From contig NZ_JANAVP010000011.1 in assembly GCF_024213665.1 (NCBI RefSeq), positions 124,001 through 188,000 of the forward strand: a stretch of DNA of 64,000 bases, read 5' to 3'. This stretch comes from Streptomyces sp. A3M-1-3 (GTDB lineage: Bacteria > Actinomycetota > Actinomycetes > Streptomycetales > Streptomycetaceae). The translations under genes were made by a program, and so were the position numbers. The notes under the pieces are model-generated. The model was given only the letters and a program-made list of their open reading frames with translations. It searched no databases and was not told the origin of the DNA. Below, in pieces: positions 50,995 through 59,919 of this stretch; within the stretch, counting starts at the first letter, position 1; every line of letters starts with the position of its first letter.

Positions 50995-53634
50995 TCAGAG
51001 CAGGTCCCGCTCCCGCAGCGCCGCCAGCGCGGCGGACCGCAGTTCCTCCCGGCCCTGTCGGCCGGTTCGGCCGTCTGCCGGGCCCGTGCGGAGGACATGG
51101 TCGGCTGGAAGTTGCGCAGATAGCGGAACCGTTCCGCCAGGGCGACGAGCCGCGTCCCCGGACCTGGTACGGGGTTCGTCGCCGGTGCGCGAGCCCAGGT
51201 CGAGGTCGACCGCGCCGAGCGCGAGCAGCAGCACACCGCAGACCGGTACGCCCACCAGAGACTCCGACGGCGTGGCGGCCCGCCGCGTCAGCAGCGTCGT
51301 GAGCCTGTCCTGCCTGCAGGACGCCGTGGATCTCCTCGAGGAGGTCGAGCCGGCCGTGCCGCGCATGGGCGGTCACGGCGACGGCCTGGACCTCCAAGGA
51401 CCAGGGCTCCAGGTCGAGTTCGGCACCGAAGACCGGGCCCGCGCTGTTCTTCACCTGATCGACGGCCCGGCGCCACAGACGCAGACCGTTCGCGGTGCAC
51501 ATGACCGCGGCGGTCCGGGTGACCTCGACGAGGTCGGGGCCGGGCCGGAAGTGGGAGAGCAGCGGTCCGGTGTCCTCGGTGAGCGGGACGAGGCGGGTGT
51601 AGTTGGCCTCGGTGGTCCACAGGGTCCCGAGCACCGCGGTGGTCGCCGCGACCGTGGCGCCGTCGCCCCGGGCGAGGCCGAGGCGCAGGGCCTGGACGAG
51701 GTTGTCCTGCTCTGCCCTGATCCCCTCCCAGGACGCGAACGGGTCGGGTCCGAACAGTGCATCGTGGTGGGCCGCCCCGAAGTCGCGTGCCCATGCCATG
51801 AACTGCCCGGTCACCCGGTCGTCCTCGCCGGCCTCCGCCCGGCGGGCCGTGCTGAATTCACGTACGGTCTCCAGCATTGCGAAGCGGGTGCCGGACGCGG
51901 TGTCGGTGACCTTGAGCAGGGACTGGTCGACCAGGTCCTCAAGGACCTGCAGTACGTCACTGCCGCCGGGCAGGCCAACGGCCAGGCCGGCGGGCAGTTC
52001 GCCGGGCAGGCCGCCGGACGACTCGTCGGCGCCGAGCAGTTGCTGGGCCGCGTCCGCCGTGAAGCCGCTGGGAAAGACCGACAGCGCGCGCAGCGCCGCC
52101 CGCCCGGCCGGGTCCAGGAGGTTCCAGCTCCAGTCGACGACGGCGTGCAGGGTGCGGTGGCGCTGCGGTGCGTCCCGTGCCCCGCCCCGCAGCAGCGCGA
52201 ACCGGTCCTGGAGCCTGCGGGCGATCTCGCCGACCGACATGACCCGTACCCGCGCCGCCGCCAGCTCCGCGGCGAGCGGCAGCCCGTCCGGATGGCGGCA
52301 GAGCTCGGCCACCGTCTCGGCGGGCAGCTCGACACCTGGGCGGGCGGCCCGCGCCCGCTGCTCGAACAGCTCGACGGTCGTCGGCAGATTCAGTTCCGGC
52401 AGCGAATACACCGATTCGGAGGAGATGCCGAGCGGGGCCCGGCTGGTGGTGAGCACCCGCAGATCGCGGGTCATGGACACCAGGGCGTGCACCAGCTCTG
52501 CCACGCCGCGGATGACATGCTCACAGTTGTCGAGAACCAGGAGCGCCGGACCGGGGCCGAGGGCGCCCACGATGCCGGTGAGCACATCCGTCGGGATGGC
52601 GAAGTGGCTGACCGGAGTGCGCAGCGACTCACCGACGCCGAGGACCGAAGCGACCTCTCCGACCACGTCGCCGTCGCTGGTGAGACCGACGAGCGCGACC
52701 ATGTGCACCACCCGCTGCTCCGCCTCGCGGCTCACCACATGCGCGAGCCGGGTCTTGCCCAGGCCGCCCGCCCCGACGATCGAGGTGACCCGGGACGTGC
52801 GCAGCAGCTCTGCCACCGCGGCGATATCGGCGTCGCGGCCGAGCAGCGGGTTGGGCTCGTGCGGCACCCCTCGGCGTACCGCGGGCGCCTCCCCCTGCAA
52901 CAGCTCCTGGTGTACGGCCTGCAGCGCGGGGCCGGGGTCCGTGCCGAGCTCGTCGCGCAGCGTTCGGCGGTAGCTGTCGTACGTCGCCAGAGCGGCGGAG
53001 GGCCCCGCGGTGGCCGCCTCGGAGCGCAACAGCTCCAGCAGCACCTCCTCGTCCCGCGGCAGTTCCCGCACCAGGGTGGTGAGCGGCTCGACCGCCTCGG
53101 CCCGGCGGCCGAGCCGCGCGAGGGCCAGGGCTCTTACCCGCATGAGCGACCGATACGTCGGGGCCCGCTCGGCACGCAGCGCGGACACCGGGCCGTCGGG
53201 TATGGCGTCCGCATGGATCGCGCCACCGCCGCTGCCTCGGCCACCGCCCCACAGCGCAAGCCCGCCTCGGCGTGCGCAAGCGCCGCCGCGTGGTCCCCGG
53301 CCCGCGAGCGCTCCGTACCCGCGGCGGCGCAGCGCAGGACGGCGGAAGTGTCGACCTGGTCCTCGCCCAAGGCGAGGCGGTAGCCGGTGGGAGTGCTGGC
53401 GATCACGTCGGCGCCGAGGCGTGCCCGGGCGCGCGAGACAAGGATCTGCAGCGCCTTGGTCGGATTCTCCGGCTGCTCGTCCGGCCAGAGCCCGTCCACC
53501 AGCAGCGCGGTGCTGCACCCGGTGCGCAGTTCGCCCGCGAGGAGGGCGAGCAGGCAGCGCAGCAGGGGCGCGGTGATCTCCTGGTCGCGGTGGGAGACCC
53601 GCGACAGCAGCGTCAGCTCGATGGTCGTCAGAGA
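50995..53634 (-). pseudogene. AfsR/SARP-type BTAD-NB-ARC regulator, multiply frameshifted
   Basis: Homology to large AfsR-like regulators runs through the region but in different frames. The N-terminal winged helix (LVDGLWPDEQPENPTKALQ) is in one frame and has no ATG (the equivalent codon reads ACG/ACC), BTAD and NB-ARC (GAGGLGKTR, LLVLDNCEH) in another after a one-base loss near 53240, and the C-terminal repeats switch frame near 51310, 51170 and 51050 (SLVGVPVCGVLLLALGAVDL; RFRYLRNFQPTMS; LRSAALAALRERDLL). At least four shifts make it non-functional unless the assembly is faulty. It abuts the next upstream gene. Confidence 0.82.
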
Positions 53635-53637
53635 AGG

Positions 53638-54939
53638 TTAGCCAGCAGGCGGGGTGGGCCAGCTCGCGCGTGTCTGTCGGCGGGGACGGGTGATGAGCCA
53701 GGTACCGCCGACAACCAGGAGGGTGAAGAGGGCGTGGCCGGCACCCCAGGCGCCGATGAGCGCGAGGCGGTCGCGCAGGGAGAAGGACCCGGTGAGGGTG
53801 ACCTGGAGGCTGCCGACGGCGAAGGCGATGGCCGAGGTGAAGACCGCGACGAGCTCGACGGAACGGACATGGTTGGCGCGGGCGGTCTCCTGGCCTTCGC
53901 GCTGTGCCTGTTCCTGTTCCTCCCCGTGGCGCCGCAGTTCGCCTTCCAGTTGCTCCCAGCGCTGCTGGTGCCGGTTCTCCTGCTCGGTCAAGCGCTGTCC
54001 GTGTTCGGCGTCGAGCTGGGCGCGCAGGCGTCCTTCGAGGATGGCGTCGCGCTTGGCGAGGTACTGCTCCTGGAGGAGTTTGTGGCTGCCGCGGCTGCCC
54101 AGTGCGGGGAGGTGTCGCAGGGCGGTGTTGATGCTGTCCAGGGCGGCGTCGTGGTCGCGGACCATGTGCTGCCCGGAAGCCAGGCGGAAGTGAAAGATGT
54201 GGTCGAGCGGGTGGTCCCGTAAGGCCTCGGCGGCCCGGTCGCGCAGCAGGTGTCCGTGGCCGTCGAAGGGGGCGGCGGCCTGGATGCCGTTGAGGCAGAT
54301 GTCCACGACGTGGCGGGTGCGGTCGGGGGAGGTCCAGGCTTCGTCGAGCAGTCCGATCGCGTGTTCCGCGGTGATGGCGCGGCTGCCGAAGGCCGCGAAG
54401 GAACGGAGGGCGGTGAACAGCGGTGCCTGGCGGTGCACGCCGGCCGCGAGAGCGAGGAGCGAGGAGTCCAGGAACTGGTGGAGCTCGTAGAACCAGAAGT
54501 TCGATCGCAGTTTGCCGGCGTGGTACAGGCTCGCGAAGTAGGCGGTGTCGCCTGCGGAGGTGTCGCGGCCGACGATCTCCTCCACGGCTTGCGAGAGTTC
54601 GAGGGTGGATTCGACGCTGTCCTTCGTGATGAAGGCGTAGCCGAGGCTCCATTTCTCCAGTACCTCGGTACGGTGGCCGCGTGCGACGTGGACGTTGAGC
54701 CAGGCGGAGCAGGCGGCGGCCGTACGGATGCTCGGGCGGTCCAGGAAGCGCAGCCGCCAGTAGCGGTCGGCGCAGATCAGGTAGGGGTCTGCGGCGAAGT
54801 CCGCCGACGTCACGTTGAACGGGGGCTCCAGCCCGTCCTCGAACAGGGCGGTGGCGACCTCTTCACAGACCCGGTCCAGCTCGCGTGAGTCGGCGGCAGA
54901 GACCTGCTCCAGCCGTGCGGTGTGCGACGCGGGTTGCAC
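53638..54939 (-). CDS. Unrecognised protein with coiled coil and two C-terminal membrane helices
   Basis: A 433-residue protein. The first ~320 residues are soluble, mixed helical and rich in His/Asp (RDHDAALDSINTALRHLPAL looks TPR-like); residues ~330-370 are a Glu/Arg/Gln-rich coiled coil (RLTEQENRHQQRWEQLEGEL), and two hydrophobic helices at about 380-425 end in a basic tail. GTG 54939 is chosen because a GGGGGG run sits five bases ahead; the longer frame is antisense to the glycosyltransferase. I do not recognise the family. It is divergent from the glycosyltransferase gene. Confidence 0.7.
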   Translation of the reverse strand: MQPASHTARLEQVSAADSRELDRVCEEVATALFEDGLEPPFNVTSADFAADPYLICADRYWRLRFLDRPSIRTAAACSAWLNVHVARGHRTEVLEKWSLGYAFITKDSVESTLELSQAVEEIVGRDTSAGDTAYFASLYHAGKLRSNFWFYELHQFLDSSLLALAAGVHRQAPLFTALRSFAAFGSRAITAEHAIGLLDEAWTSPDRTRHVVDICLNGIQAAAPFDGHGHLLRDRAAEALRDHPLDHIFHFRLASGQHMVRDHDAALDSINTALRHLPALGSRGSHKLLQEQYLAKRDAILEGRLRAQLDAEHGQRLTEQENRHQQRWEQLEGELRRHGEEQEQAQREGQETARANHVRSVELVAVFTSAIAFAVGSLQVTLTGSFSLRDRLALIGAWGAGHALFTLLVVGGTWLITRPRRQTRASWPTPPAG

Positions 54940-55017
54940 TATGTCCCCCCAGGGCTTGGTAGTTCCCAGACCGTGCCTATCACGACACGGCTGTCCGGGG
55001 GGCAATATCATTCGATC

Positions 55018-55818
55018 ATGCGAGTGGATGTGGTGACGGCTGTGCACGCCCCTTACGCCGTATTCCTTCCCTTCGTATGGCAGTCGCTGTACCGGCAGAG
55101 CCACTCGGCGTGGACCTGGCTGGTGCAGATCGACGGTCCGCCGGAAGGTGTCCTGGAGGCGCTGCGGGCATGCGGCGCTGCGCGTGACCGACGGGTGGTC
55201 GTCGCGGCGCACGGCACGACCGAGGGGCCCGCTGTCACCCGGAACGTCGCCCTCGGCCGGGCCACGGCGCCGCTGGTTCAGAACATCGACGCCGATGATG
55301 AACTCGAGCCGGACGCCCTGGCTGTCCTGACTGGTGCTCTCACCGCTCATCCAGGCGCCGGCTTTGCCGTGGGCCATGCCCGGGACCTGATGCCCGACGG
55401 GCGCCTGCACGAGCATGCCCTGCCGGTAGCTGCCGGTGTGCTGCCTCGCGGTGTGCTGCTCGATCTATGGACGGCCGAGGGCGCCGGCCACCGACTTCCC
55501 GTCCACCCCGCCGGAACGATGTGGCGACGCTCCCTCCTCCTCGCCCTCGGCGGCTGGTCCGCGCTGCGCGGCATGGAGGACACGAGCCTCCTCATGGCCG
55601 CGTCCGCGTCGGCGGAAGGCGTCCTCGTGGATGCGCCGACACTGCGCTACCGAAGACATGCGGCTCAGCGTTCGAAGCAGGCATCAAAATTCGCTGGGGG
55701 GGGGGGAGCAGATAGCCCTGGTGCGGGAGCGCGCCGTGCTGTTGCGCTCGTTCCCGCAGTGGGCACGGGACTCCGTGCCGCCGAGCCGCGACACGGAGCC
55801 CTGACGCGCCATATATGA
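55018..55818 (+). CDS. Family 2 glycosyltransferase, frame broken at a G11 tract
   Basis: A GT-A fold glycosyltransferase of about 260 residues: start VDVVTAVHAPYAVFLP, donor-binding region, metal motif NIDADDELEPDAL, and LGGWSALRGMEDTSLLMAAS. At 55696-55706 an 11-G run shifts the frame; the expected continuation EQIALVRERAVLLRSFPQW is in the next frame and ends at 55804, so one G fewer restores the normal C-terminus. As written, the protein continues into a nonsense Ala/Gly/Arg tail to 55818. The catalytic domain is intact up to the shift. It may be phase-variable or a sequencing slip. Confidence 0.85.
   Translation: MRVDVVTAVHAPYAVFLPFVWQSLYRQSHSAWTWLVQIDGPPEGVLEALRACGAARDRRVVVAAHGTTEGPAVTRNVALGRATAPLVQNIDADDELEPDALAVLTGALTAHPGAGFAVGHARDLMPDGRLHEHALPVAAGVLPRGVLLDLWTAEGAGHRLPVHPAGTMWRRSLLLALGGWSALRGMEDTSLLMAASASAEGVLVDAPTLRYRRHAAQRSKQASKFAGGGGADSPGAGARRAVALVPAVGTGLRAAEPRHGALTRHI
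55696..55706 (+). repeat. Poly-G tract (G11) inside glycosyltransferase gene
   Basis: Eleven consecutive G residues lie within the coding region. G10 or G13 keeps the conserved C-terminus in frame; G11 does not. Homopolymers of this length are rare in Streptomyces coding DNA and prone to slippage. Confidence 0.95.
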
Positions 55819-55838
55819 CGCGCTCTACCGGAGTTCGG

Positions 55839-56204
55839 TCAGAGGCGGCGTATCCGCGCAGCGATCCCATGGCCGAGCAGAAGGTAAATCACGGCGGGCA
55901 GACCGTAATTGAGAAAGACCCGCAGTCCTTCGATCTCCATGGTGAAGATGTCCTGGGACCAGCCGGCGAGCCAGTCCGCCATACCGTGCACAAAGTCGAC
56001 GAAGACGTTCCCCTGGTTGGCCTCGAGCAGGTACAGCAGGATCCACAGGCCCAGAAAGCCTGCAGCGATGTCCGCGATCGTGTGGATGACCAAGGCTGCC
56101 CGGTTTGCTCCGGCGCCGTCCCGACTACGCCCATGGGCGTCCCGGTTATGGTCATAGGCGTTATTGGTGTCGTTTACGGGCATGGGTTCATGGGGATTGT
56201 TCAT
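55839..56204 (-). CDS. Small two-helix membrane protein, unknown function
   Basis: A 121-residue protein with a polar Asn/His/Arg-rich start (to ~35), one long hydrophobic segment (IADIAAGFLGLWILLYLLEA), an amphipathic FVDFVHGMADWLAGW loop and a second helix (GLPAVIYLLLGHGI) with a basic end. It resembles small Streptomyces membrane proteins of unknown role. It converges on the glycosyltransferase gene with 20 bases between. Confidence 0.7.
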   Translation of the reverse strand: MNNPHEPMPVNDTNNAYDHNRDAHGRSRDGAGANRAALVIHTIADIAAGFLGLWILLYLLEANQGNVFVDFVHGMADWLAGWSQDIFTMEIEGLRVFLNYGLPAVIYLLLGHGIAARIRRL

Positions 56205-56316
56205 GCCTTCCCTGCTTGCCTCGCCCGAGTGCGCGAAACCTCTCTCAAACCTGCGATTTCATATCGGTTTCCGGCTCTCGGGAGTCCGTGCCATCGGAGT
56301 GGACGGCGGTTGACCA

Positions 56317-56787
56317 TTAGGAGTCATCCTCCACAATCGCCCAGCCCGGCCGGTTGAATGATGCCTGTCGGTGCCGCTTCGGGCTCATCATGCTGCCGCT
56401 GTCGTGTGAGCCGTTGGCGAATCCCGGTCGCGGATGCCGATGCCCTTCGCTGCTGCGGATGCCGAAGCCCGGTGCGCTCGGCGTGGACAGTGGGCCAAGG
56501 TGCAATGGACGTGAGTCGGCAGAGCCGCGGGCTGGGGAGAGGTGAGACACCTCATGGTGAGATATACCGAGCAGTCGGCAGGCATCATTCTGGCTTACGC
56601 GCAAGTCCTCGACCAGTGTGCGAGCAGCATCGGCGAGTGTCTGCTGTTCGGCAGCATCGGCCGCGGCACGGTGCCTTCTTGCCTTCAGTACGCACTGCAG
56701 CAGTGATGCGAATTCCGGAACCACCAGCTCCACGGCGATCGTGTCCGCTTGAATGCCAAGCGCCTCGGCGATTGCGTCGCGCGCCAT
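56317..56787 (-). pseudogene. HicB-like antitoxin/DNA-binding remnant
   Basis: From ATG 56787 the frame reads EDMARDAIAEALG just before and after the start, VELVVPEFASLL, a helical Arg/Ala region and LVEDLRVSQNDACRLLGISH, a helix-turn-helix. This order matches the C-terminal two thirds of HicB-like/DUF1902-type antitoxin regulators in Streptomyces, but the N-terminal beta-strands are not recognisable upstream and the tail beyond the HTH is unlike the family. I read it as a decayed gene; no toxin is adjacent. The surrounding 56205-56316 and 56788-57070 hold nothing else I can support. Confidence 0.5.
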
Positions 56788-57070
56788 GTCCTCAGCCTCA
56801 GGAGGACCCCGGAGCGGGGACCTCCTCCGCGTCGCGCCATGCAGGCGGGGCAATGTCCGGAGCGTATGCGCCGCACCCCGGGCACACGAGTGCCCCATTG
56901 AGGTTCCGGCGGCACGGGAAGCAGAAGTCCATCTACGATCTTTCTGTGCTGACTGCGCCGCCAGGGACGCCGGCGACCTGTTGGAGTTCGCACGCGGGAT
57001 CGATCGGCCAGTAACGCTAGCGGCACCCGCCGAAGGTGGTGCGCAGCCCTTGTGACGCTGCTGCAAAGAT

Positions 57071-58078
57071 TTACTGGCGGTGGTATCTCGTACTCCCGGA
57101 CATGTCGTCACGAATGCCCGGTGCTGCGTGGTGGATGACGTCGGAGTAGAGGCTGAAAAGGCGCGGTCGTGGATGGTTGTCCGCCGCCGCGACTGTTTGG
57201 TACTCGAGGAGCCGGGCCCAGCAGCGAGCCGCGAGGTGGCGGGCGTGTGCGCCGGTCCAGGGCTGGGGGAGGAGCTCGGGCGGGAGGAGGGGGTCGGGTT
57301 CCATGGCGCGGGTGAACTCGGCTGCGAGTTCGATGGCGATGGTCAGCTGCTCGGTGTCGGTCGGGCTCGCGGTGTCGTCGAGCCGGTCGAGCCGGTCGAG
57401 CCCGTCGAGCTGGTCGAGCTGGTCGAGTCTGGCCTGGGCGAGTACGGCGAGCCGGTCATAGCGGTCGGCGATCTCTGCCAGGGGCCAGAGTTCGGATGCC
57501 AGGTCGGTGGGCGCGCGGCGTTCGCCGATGCGCAGGTCGCTGCTGGTGAGGAAGGTGACGGCAGCCAGGATGCCGAGGTGCCGCGCCTGTGCCTCGACGT
57601 GCTTCTCGATGGGGTTGGCGCTGACGTACAGGCCGCCCTGGACGGCGGCTGCGCCGAGCTTGAGGAGGGTGTCGCGCAGGATGTCGCGGGCGGCTCTGGC
57701 TGATTCCGGGATGGCGAACGCGAAGAGGTGCCAGACGCCGTCCCAGGGGGCGTGGCCGTGGTCCTGTTGGTACGCGTAGCGGACGTAGTCGACGTTCGGC
57801 GCAAGGGATCCCGTGACGTCGGCGGTGGCACGCAACAGGGCTTTGCGGCCGCGGCCTTCGTGGGTGAAGCGGCCTTCGGCGACGAGTCGTTTGATGCACA
57901 GACGTACCTGCTGGTCGCTCATTCCCAGGGTGCCCGCGATGGTGTAGAGCTCGCCGGCGTCGACGGTGCCGTCCTCGCGGACCATGGCATGCACGAGCAG
58001 GCGGGTGGGGATCTCGGGGGCGGCTTCGGGCATGGGCCGAGCATAGGCGTGAGGCATGCGCGTCTCCCCGGTGGTCAC
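57071..58078 (-). CDS. PaaX-family transcriptional regulator
   Basis: A 335-residue PaaX-like regulator: N-terminal winged helix (IPTRLLVHAMV, MSDQQVRLCIKRLVAEGRF) and the PaaX C-terminal domain (WDGVWHLFAFAIPESARAARD, GGLYVSANPIEKHV). A 9-base DNA repeat (57377-57427) inserts a leucine/aspartate heptad-like stretch LDQLDQLDGLDRLDRLDD around residue 220, probably extending a helix. The start GTG 58078 overlaps the acetyltransferase stop (GTGA). PaaX proteins repress until they bind an aryl-CoA; here the likely targets are the GNAT gene and the divergent hydrolase unit. Confidence 0.85.
   Translation of the reverse strand: MTTGETRMPHAYARPMPEAAPEIPTRLLVHAMVREDGTVDAGELYTIAGTLGMSDQQVRLCIKRLVAEGRFTHEGRGRKALLRATADVTGSLAPNVDYVRYAYQQDHGHAPWDGVWHLFAFAIPESARAARDILRDTLLKLGAAAVQGGLYVSANPIEKHVEAQARHLGILAAVTFLTSSDLRIGERRAPTDLASELWPLAEIADRYDRLAVLAQARLDQLDQLDGLDRLDRLDDTASPTDTEQLTIAIELAAEFTRAMEPDPLLPPELLPQPWTGAHARHLAARCWARLLEYQTVAAADNHPRPRLFSLYSDVIHHAAPGIRDDMSGSTRYHRQ
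57377..57427. repeat. 9-bp tandem repeat (GTCGAGCCG type) in the paaX-like gene
   Basis: Five and two thirds units of a degenerate 9-mer (GTCGAGCCG, GTCGAGCCC, GTCGAGCTG) lie in tandem. On the coding strand it makes the LDQ/LDG/LDR repeat. Copy number may vary among strains without shifting the frame. Confidence 0.9.
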
Positions 58079-58728
58079 GGCCGCTCTCCGGCGGGTGGGG
58101 CGATGGAGCGGTGCATGGTGGTGACGGCGCCGAACCCCATCAGACGTCGCAGGTAGGGCGTCTGTTCGGTGCGGACCGCGGTGAATCCGTGCCGTTCGTA
58201 CAGGGCGCGTGCGCGGGGATTGACGTCGATGACGTCAAGCCGGACCTCGTGGCAGAGGTGGTCGGCGGCGACACGGAACGTCTCCCGCAGGAGCAGGCTG
58301 CCGATGCCGTTGCCGCGGAAGTCCGCGTCGACCGCGATGCCGTCCATGACGAGCTGTCCTGGTGCCGGGGTGCGTTCGAGCAGGGCCAGAACCGCGAGTC
58401 GTGGGATTCCTCTGAACAGGCCGTACGCATGGAGGACATCGGTCACGCCTCCGCCGGTGAGCCCGCGCCCGTCGAGCTGGAAGCCGGCCACTCCCACCAC
58501 CTGGTCACCGGCGAGTGCCACCACGGCCCGGTCCCGGTGCAGATGCGTCGCGATGAAGTGCCTGCCTGCGGCAGCTGGGTTGAGGGCTGCGCCCAGCTTC
58601 CGGCCGAACGCCTCCCAGTACAGCTCGGCGACGCGTTCCTCGGCTCCGTCCGGCACGCCGCGCCGGACGGTGACCGGTCCGCCTTCAGCGGCGCTCCTCG
58701 CGTCCCGTCCGTTCTCCGCGTTGGCCAT
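58075..58728 (-). CDS. GNAT N-acetyltransferase
   Basis: A 217-residue GNAT acetyltransferase with motif A MDGIAVDADFRGNGIGSLLL (acetyl-CoA pyrophosphate loop R/GxxGxG) near 130-150 and motif B VNPRARALYERHGF. It starts at ATG 58728 with a clear ribosome site (GGAGG seven bases ahead). It is co-translated with the PaaX gene and divergent from the hydrolase. The acceptor amine is unknown; aminoglycoside- or amino-acid-like targets are usual. Confidence 0.9.
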   Translation of the reverse strand: MANAENGRDARSAAEGGPVTVRRGVPDGAEERVAELYWEAFGRKLGAALNPAAAGRHFIATHLHRDRAVVALAGDQVVGVAGFQLDGRGLTGGGVTDVLHAYGLFRGIPRLAVLALLERTPAPGQLVMDGIAVDADFRGNGIGSLLLRETFRVAADHLCHEVRLDVIDVNPRARALYERHGFTAVRTEQTPYLRRLMGFGAVTTMHRSIAPPAGERP

Positions 58729-58803
58729 TCCCGGCCCTCCTCGCTTCTCGTCCCGCTCGCTGCCGTAGCGATGTCGCTATCCACTGTAGTACGTTCGTAT
58801 CGT

Positions 58804-58815
58804 AAACGAGCGTTT
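58804..58815. promoter_or_regulatory. Perfect palindrome in the paaX/hydrolase divergent promoter
   Basis: AAACG-AG-CGTTT at 58804-58815 is an exact dyad in the 111-base gap between the GNAT-PaaX operon (start 58728) and the hydrolase-DUF418 operon (start 58840). It is a good candidate for the PaaX-type repressor site. Its centre is about 30 bases from the hydrolase start, inside the probable promoter. Confidence 0.5.
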
Positions 58816-58839
58816 CAGAAGCGATAGATAGGGGCGATC

Positions 58840-59919
58840 ATGCGATCGAGACAACGCGGGGGTGTGCCCGGAGGCAGGCGTCGCCGGGGGAAAGCGGTGG
58901 TCTGGTCCCTGGCCGGCCTACTGCTGGTGACAGCGGGGCTGGGCGCGGTGGCGATCTGGCAGAACTCCTACGACATCCGGGAGGAGCGAGTCACCCTCCG
59001 CCATGGTGGAGATGCGCTCGACGGCGTGCTGGCCACGCCGAAGGAGGGCCGGGGGCCGTACGGGCTGGTCGTCTTCGTGCACGGGGACGGTCCGGTCGAC
59101 GCCACCCATGACACCTTCTACCGGCCGCTGTGGGAGTCGTTCGCCAGAGCCGGGTACGCCTCACTGTCCTGGAGCAAGCCCGGAGTGGGGGGCTCGTCGG
59201 GCAACTGGCTGCACCAGAGCATGGAGGACCGGGCCGACGAGGCCATGGATGCCATCTCCTGGGCGCGTCAGCGGCCGGACATCGACAGTCGCCGCATCGG
59301 ACTGTGGGGAGCGAGCCAGGCGGGATGGGTGCTGCCCAAGGTCGCGGCCCGCACTCCCGGTCTGCGGTTCGTCATCGCCGTATCCCCGGCCGTGAACTGG
59401 CAGCAGCAAGGCCGCTACAACCTCCTCGCCCAGATGCGCGAGGACGGCGCCTCCGCCGAGCAGGTCGAGGCCGCGCTGCGACGGCGGGAGACCACGCTGC
59501 AACTGCTGCGCCGCGGCGCGTCGTTCGAGGAGTACGGGGCTGAGGTCGGCGACGCCCAGGGCATGACGGCCGACCGGTGGCGGTTCATCTCGAGGAACTA
59601 CACCGCCGACGCCACGGCAGACCTGCGGGCGATGCGCGGGACGCCCGTCCTGCTGATCCTGGCCGGCCACGACATCAACGTCGACGTCGCCGACACCGAA
59701 ACCGCCTACCGCAAGCTGCTCCAGGCCCCCGGCCTGCGGGTCGAGCACTATCCCGACGCCACTCACTCCCTGCTGAAGCACGGCGTTGAGCATTCGAAGG
59801 TCAGGGTCACGCTCACCGCGCTCTTCGCGCCCAGGGCCCTGTTCGCGAGCGGATATCTCGCCGACCAGCGCCGCTTCCTCCACCACGTCGGCGGCGACAG
59901 CAAGGGAGGGACAAGGTGA
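58840..59919 (+). CDS. Membrane-anchored alpha/beta hydrolase
   Basis: A 359-residue alpha/beta hydrolase behind an N-terminal membrane anchor (AVVWSLAGLLLVTAGLGAVA) with an Arg-rich start. Catalytic blocks are VFVHGDGPVD (oxyanion), LWGASQAGWV (nucleophile Ser), LAGHDINVDV (acid) and HYPDATHSLL (His). It starts at ATG 58840, immediately after the palindrome. Its stop overlaps the DUF418 gene (GTGA). The enzyme acts outside the cytoplasm; the substrate is unknown. Confidence 0.88.
   Translation: MRSRQRGGVPGGRRRRGKAVVWSLAGLLLVTAGLGAVAIWQNSYDIREERVTLRHGGDALDGVLATPKEGRGPYGLVVFVHGDGPVDATHDTFYRPLWESFARAGYASLSWSKPGVGGSSGNWLHQSMEDRADEAMDAISWARQRPDIDSRRIGLWGASQAGWVLPKVAARTPGLRFVIAVSPAVNWQQQGRYNLLAQMREDGASAEQVEAALRRRETTLQLLRRGASFEEYGAEVGDAQGMTADRWRFISRNYTADATADLRAMRGTPVLLILAGHDINVDVADTETAYRKLLQAPGLRVEHYPDATHSLLKHGVEHSKVRVTLTALFAPRALFASGYLADQRRFLHHVGGDSKGGTR

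Noticed and set aside
55018..55818. Treating the glycosyltransferase as a plain pseudogene
   Set aside because: Only one homopolymer shift is present and all motifs are intact before it, so slippage or a base-count error is as likely as gene death.
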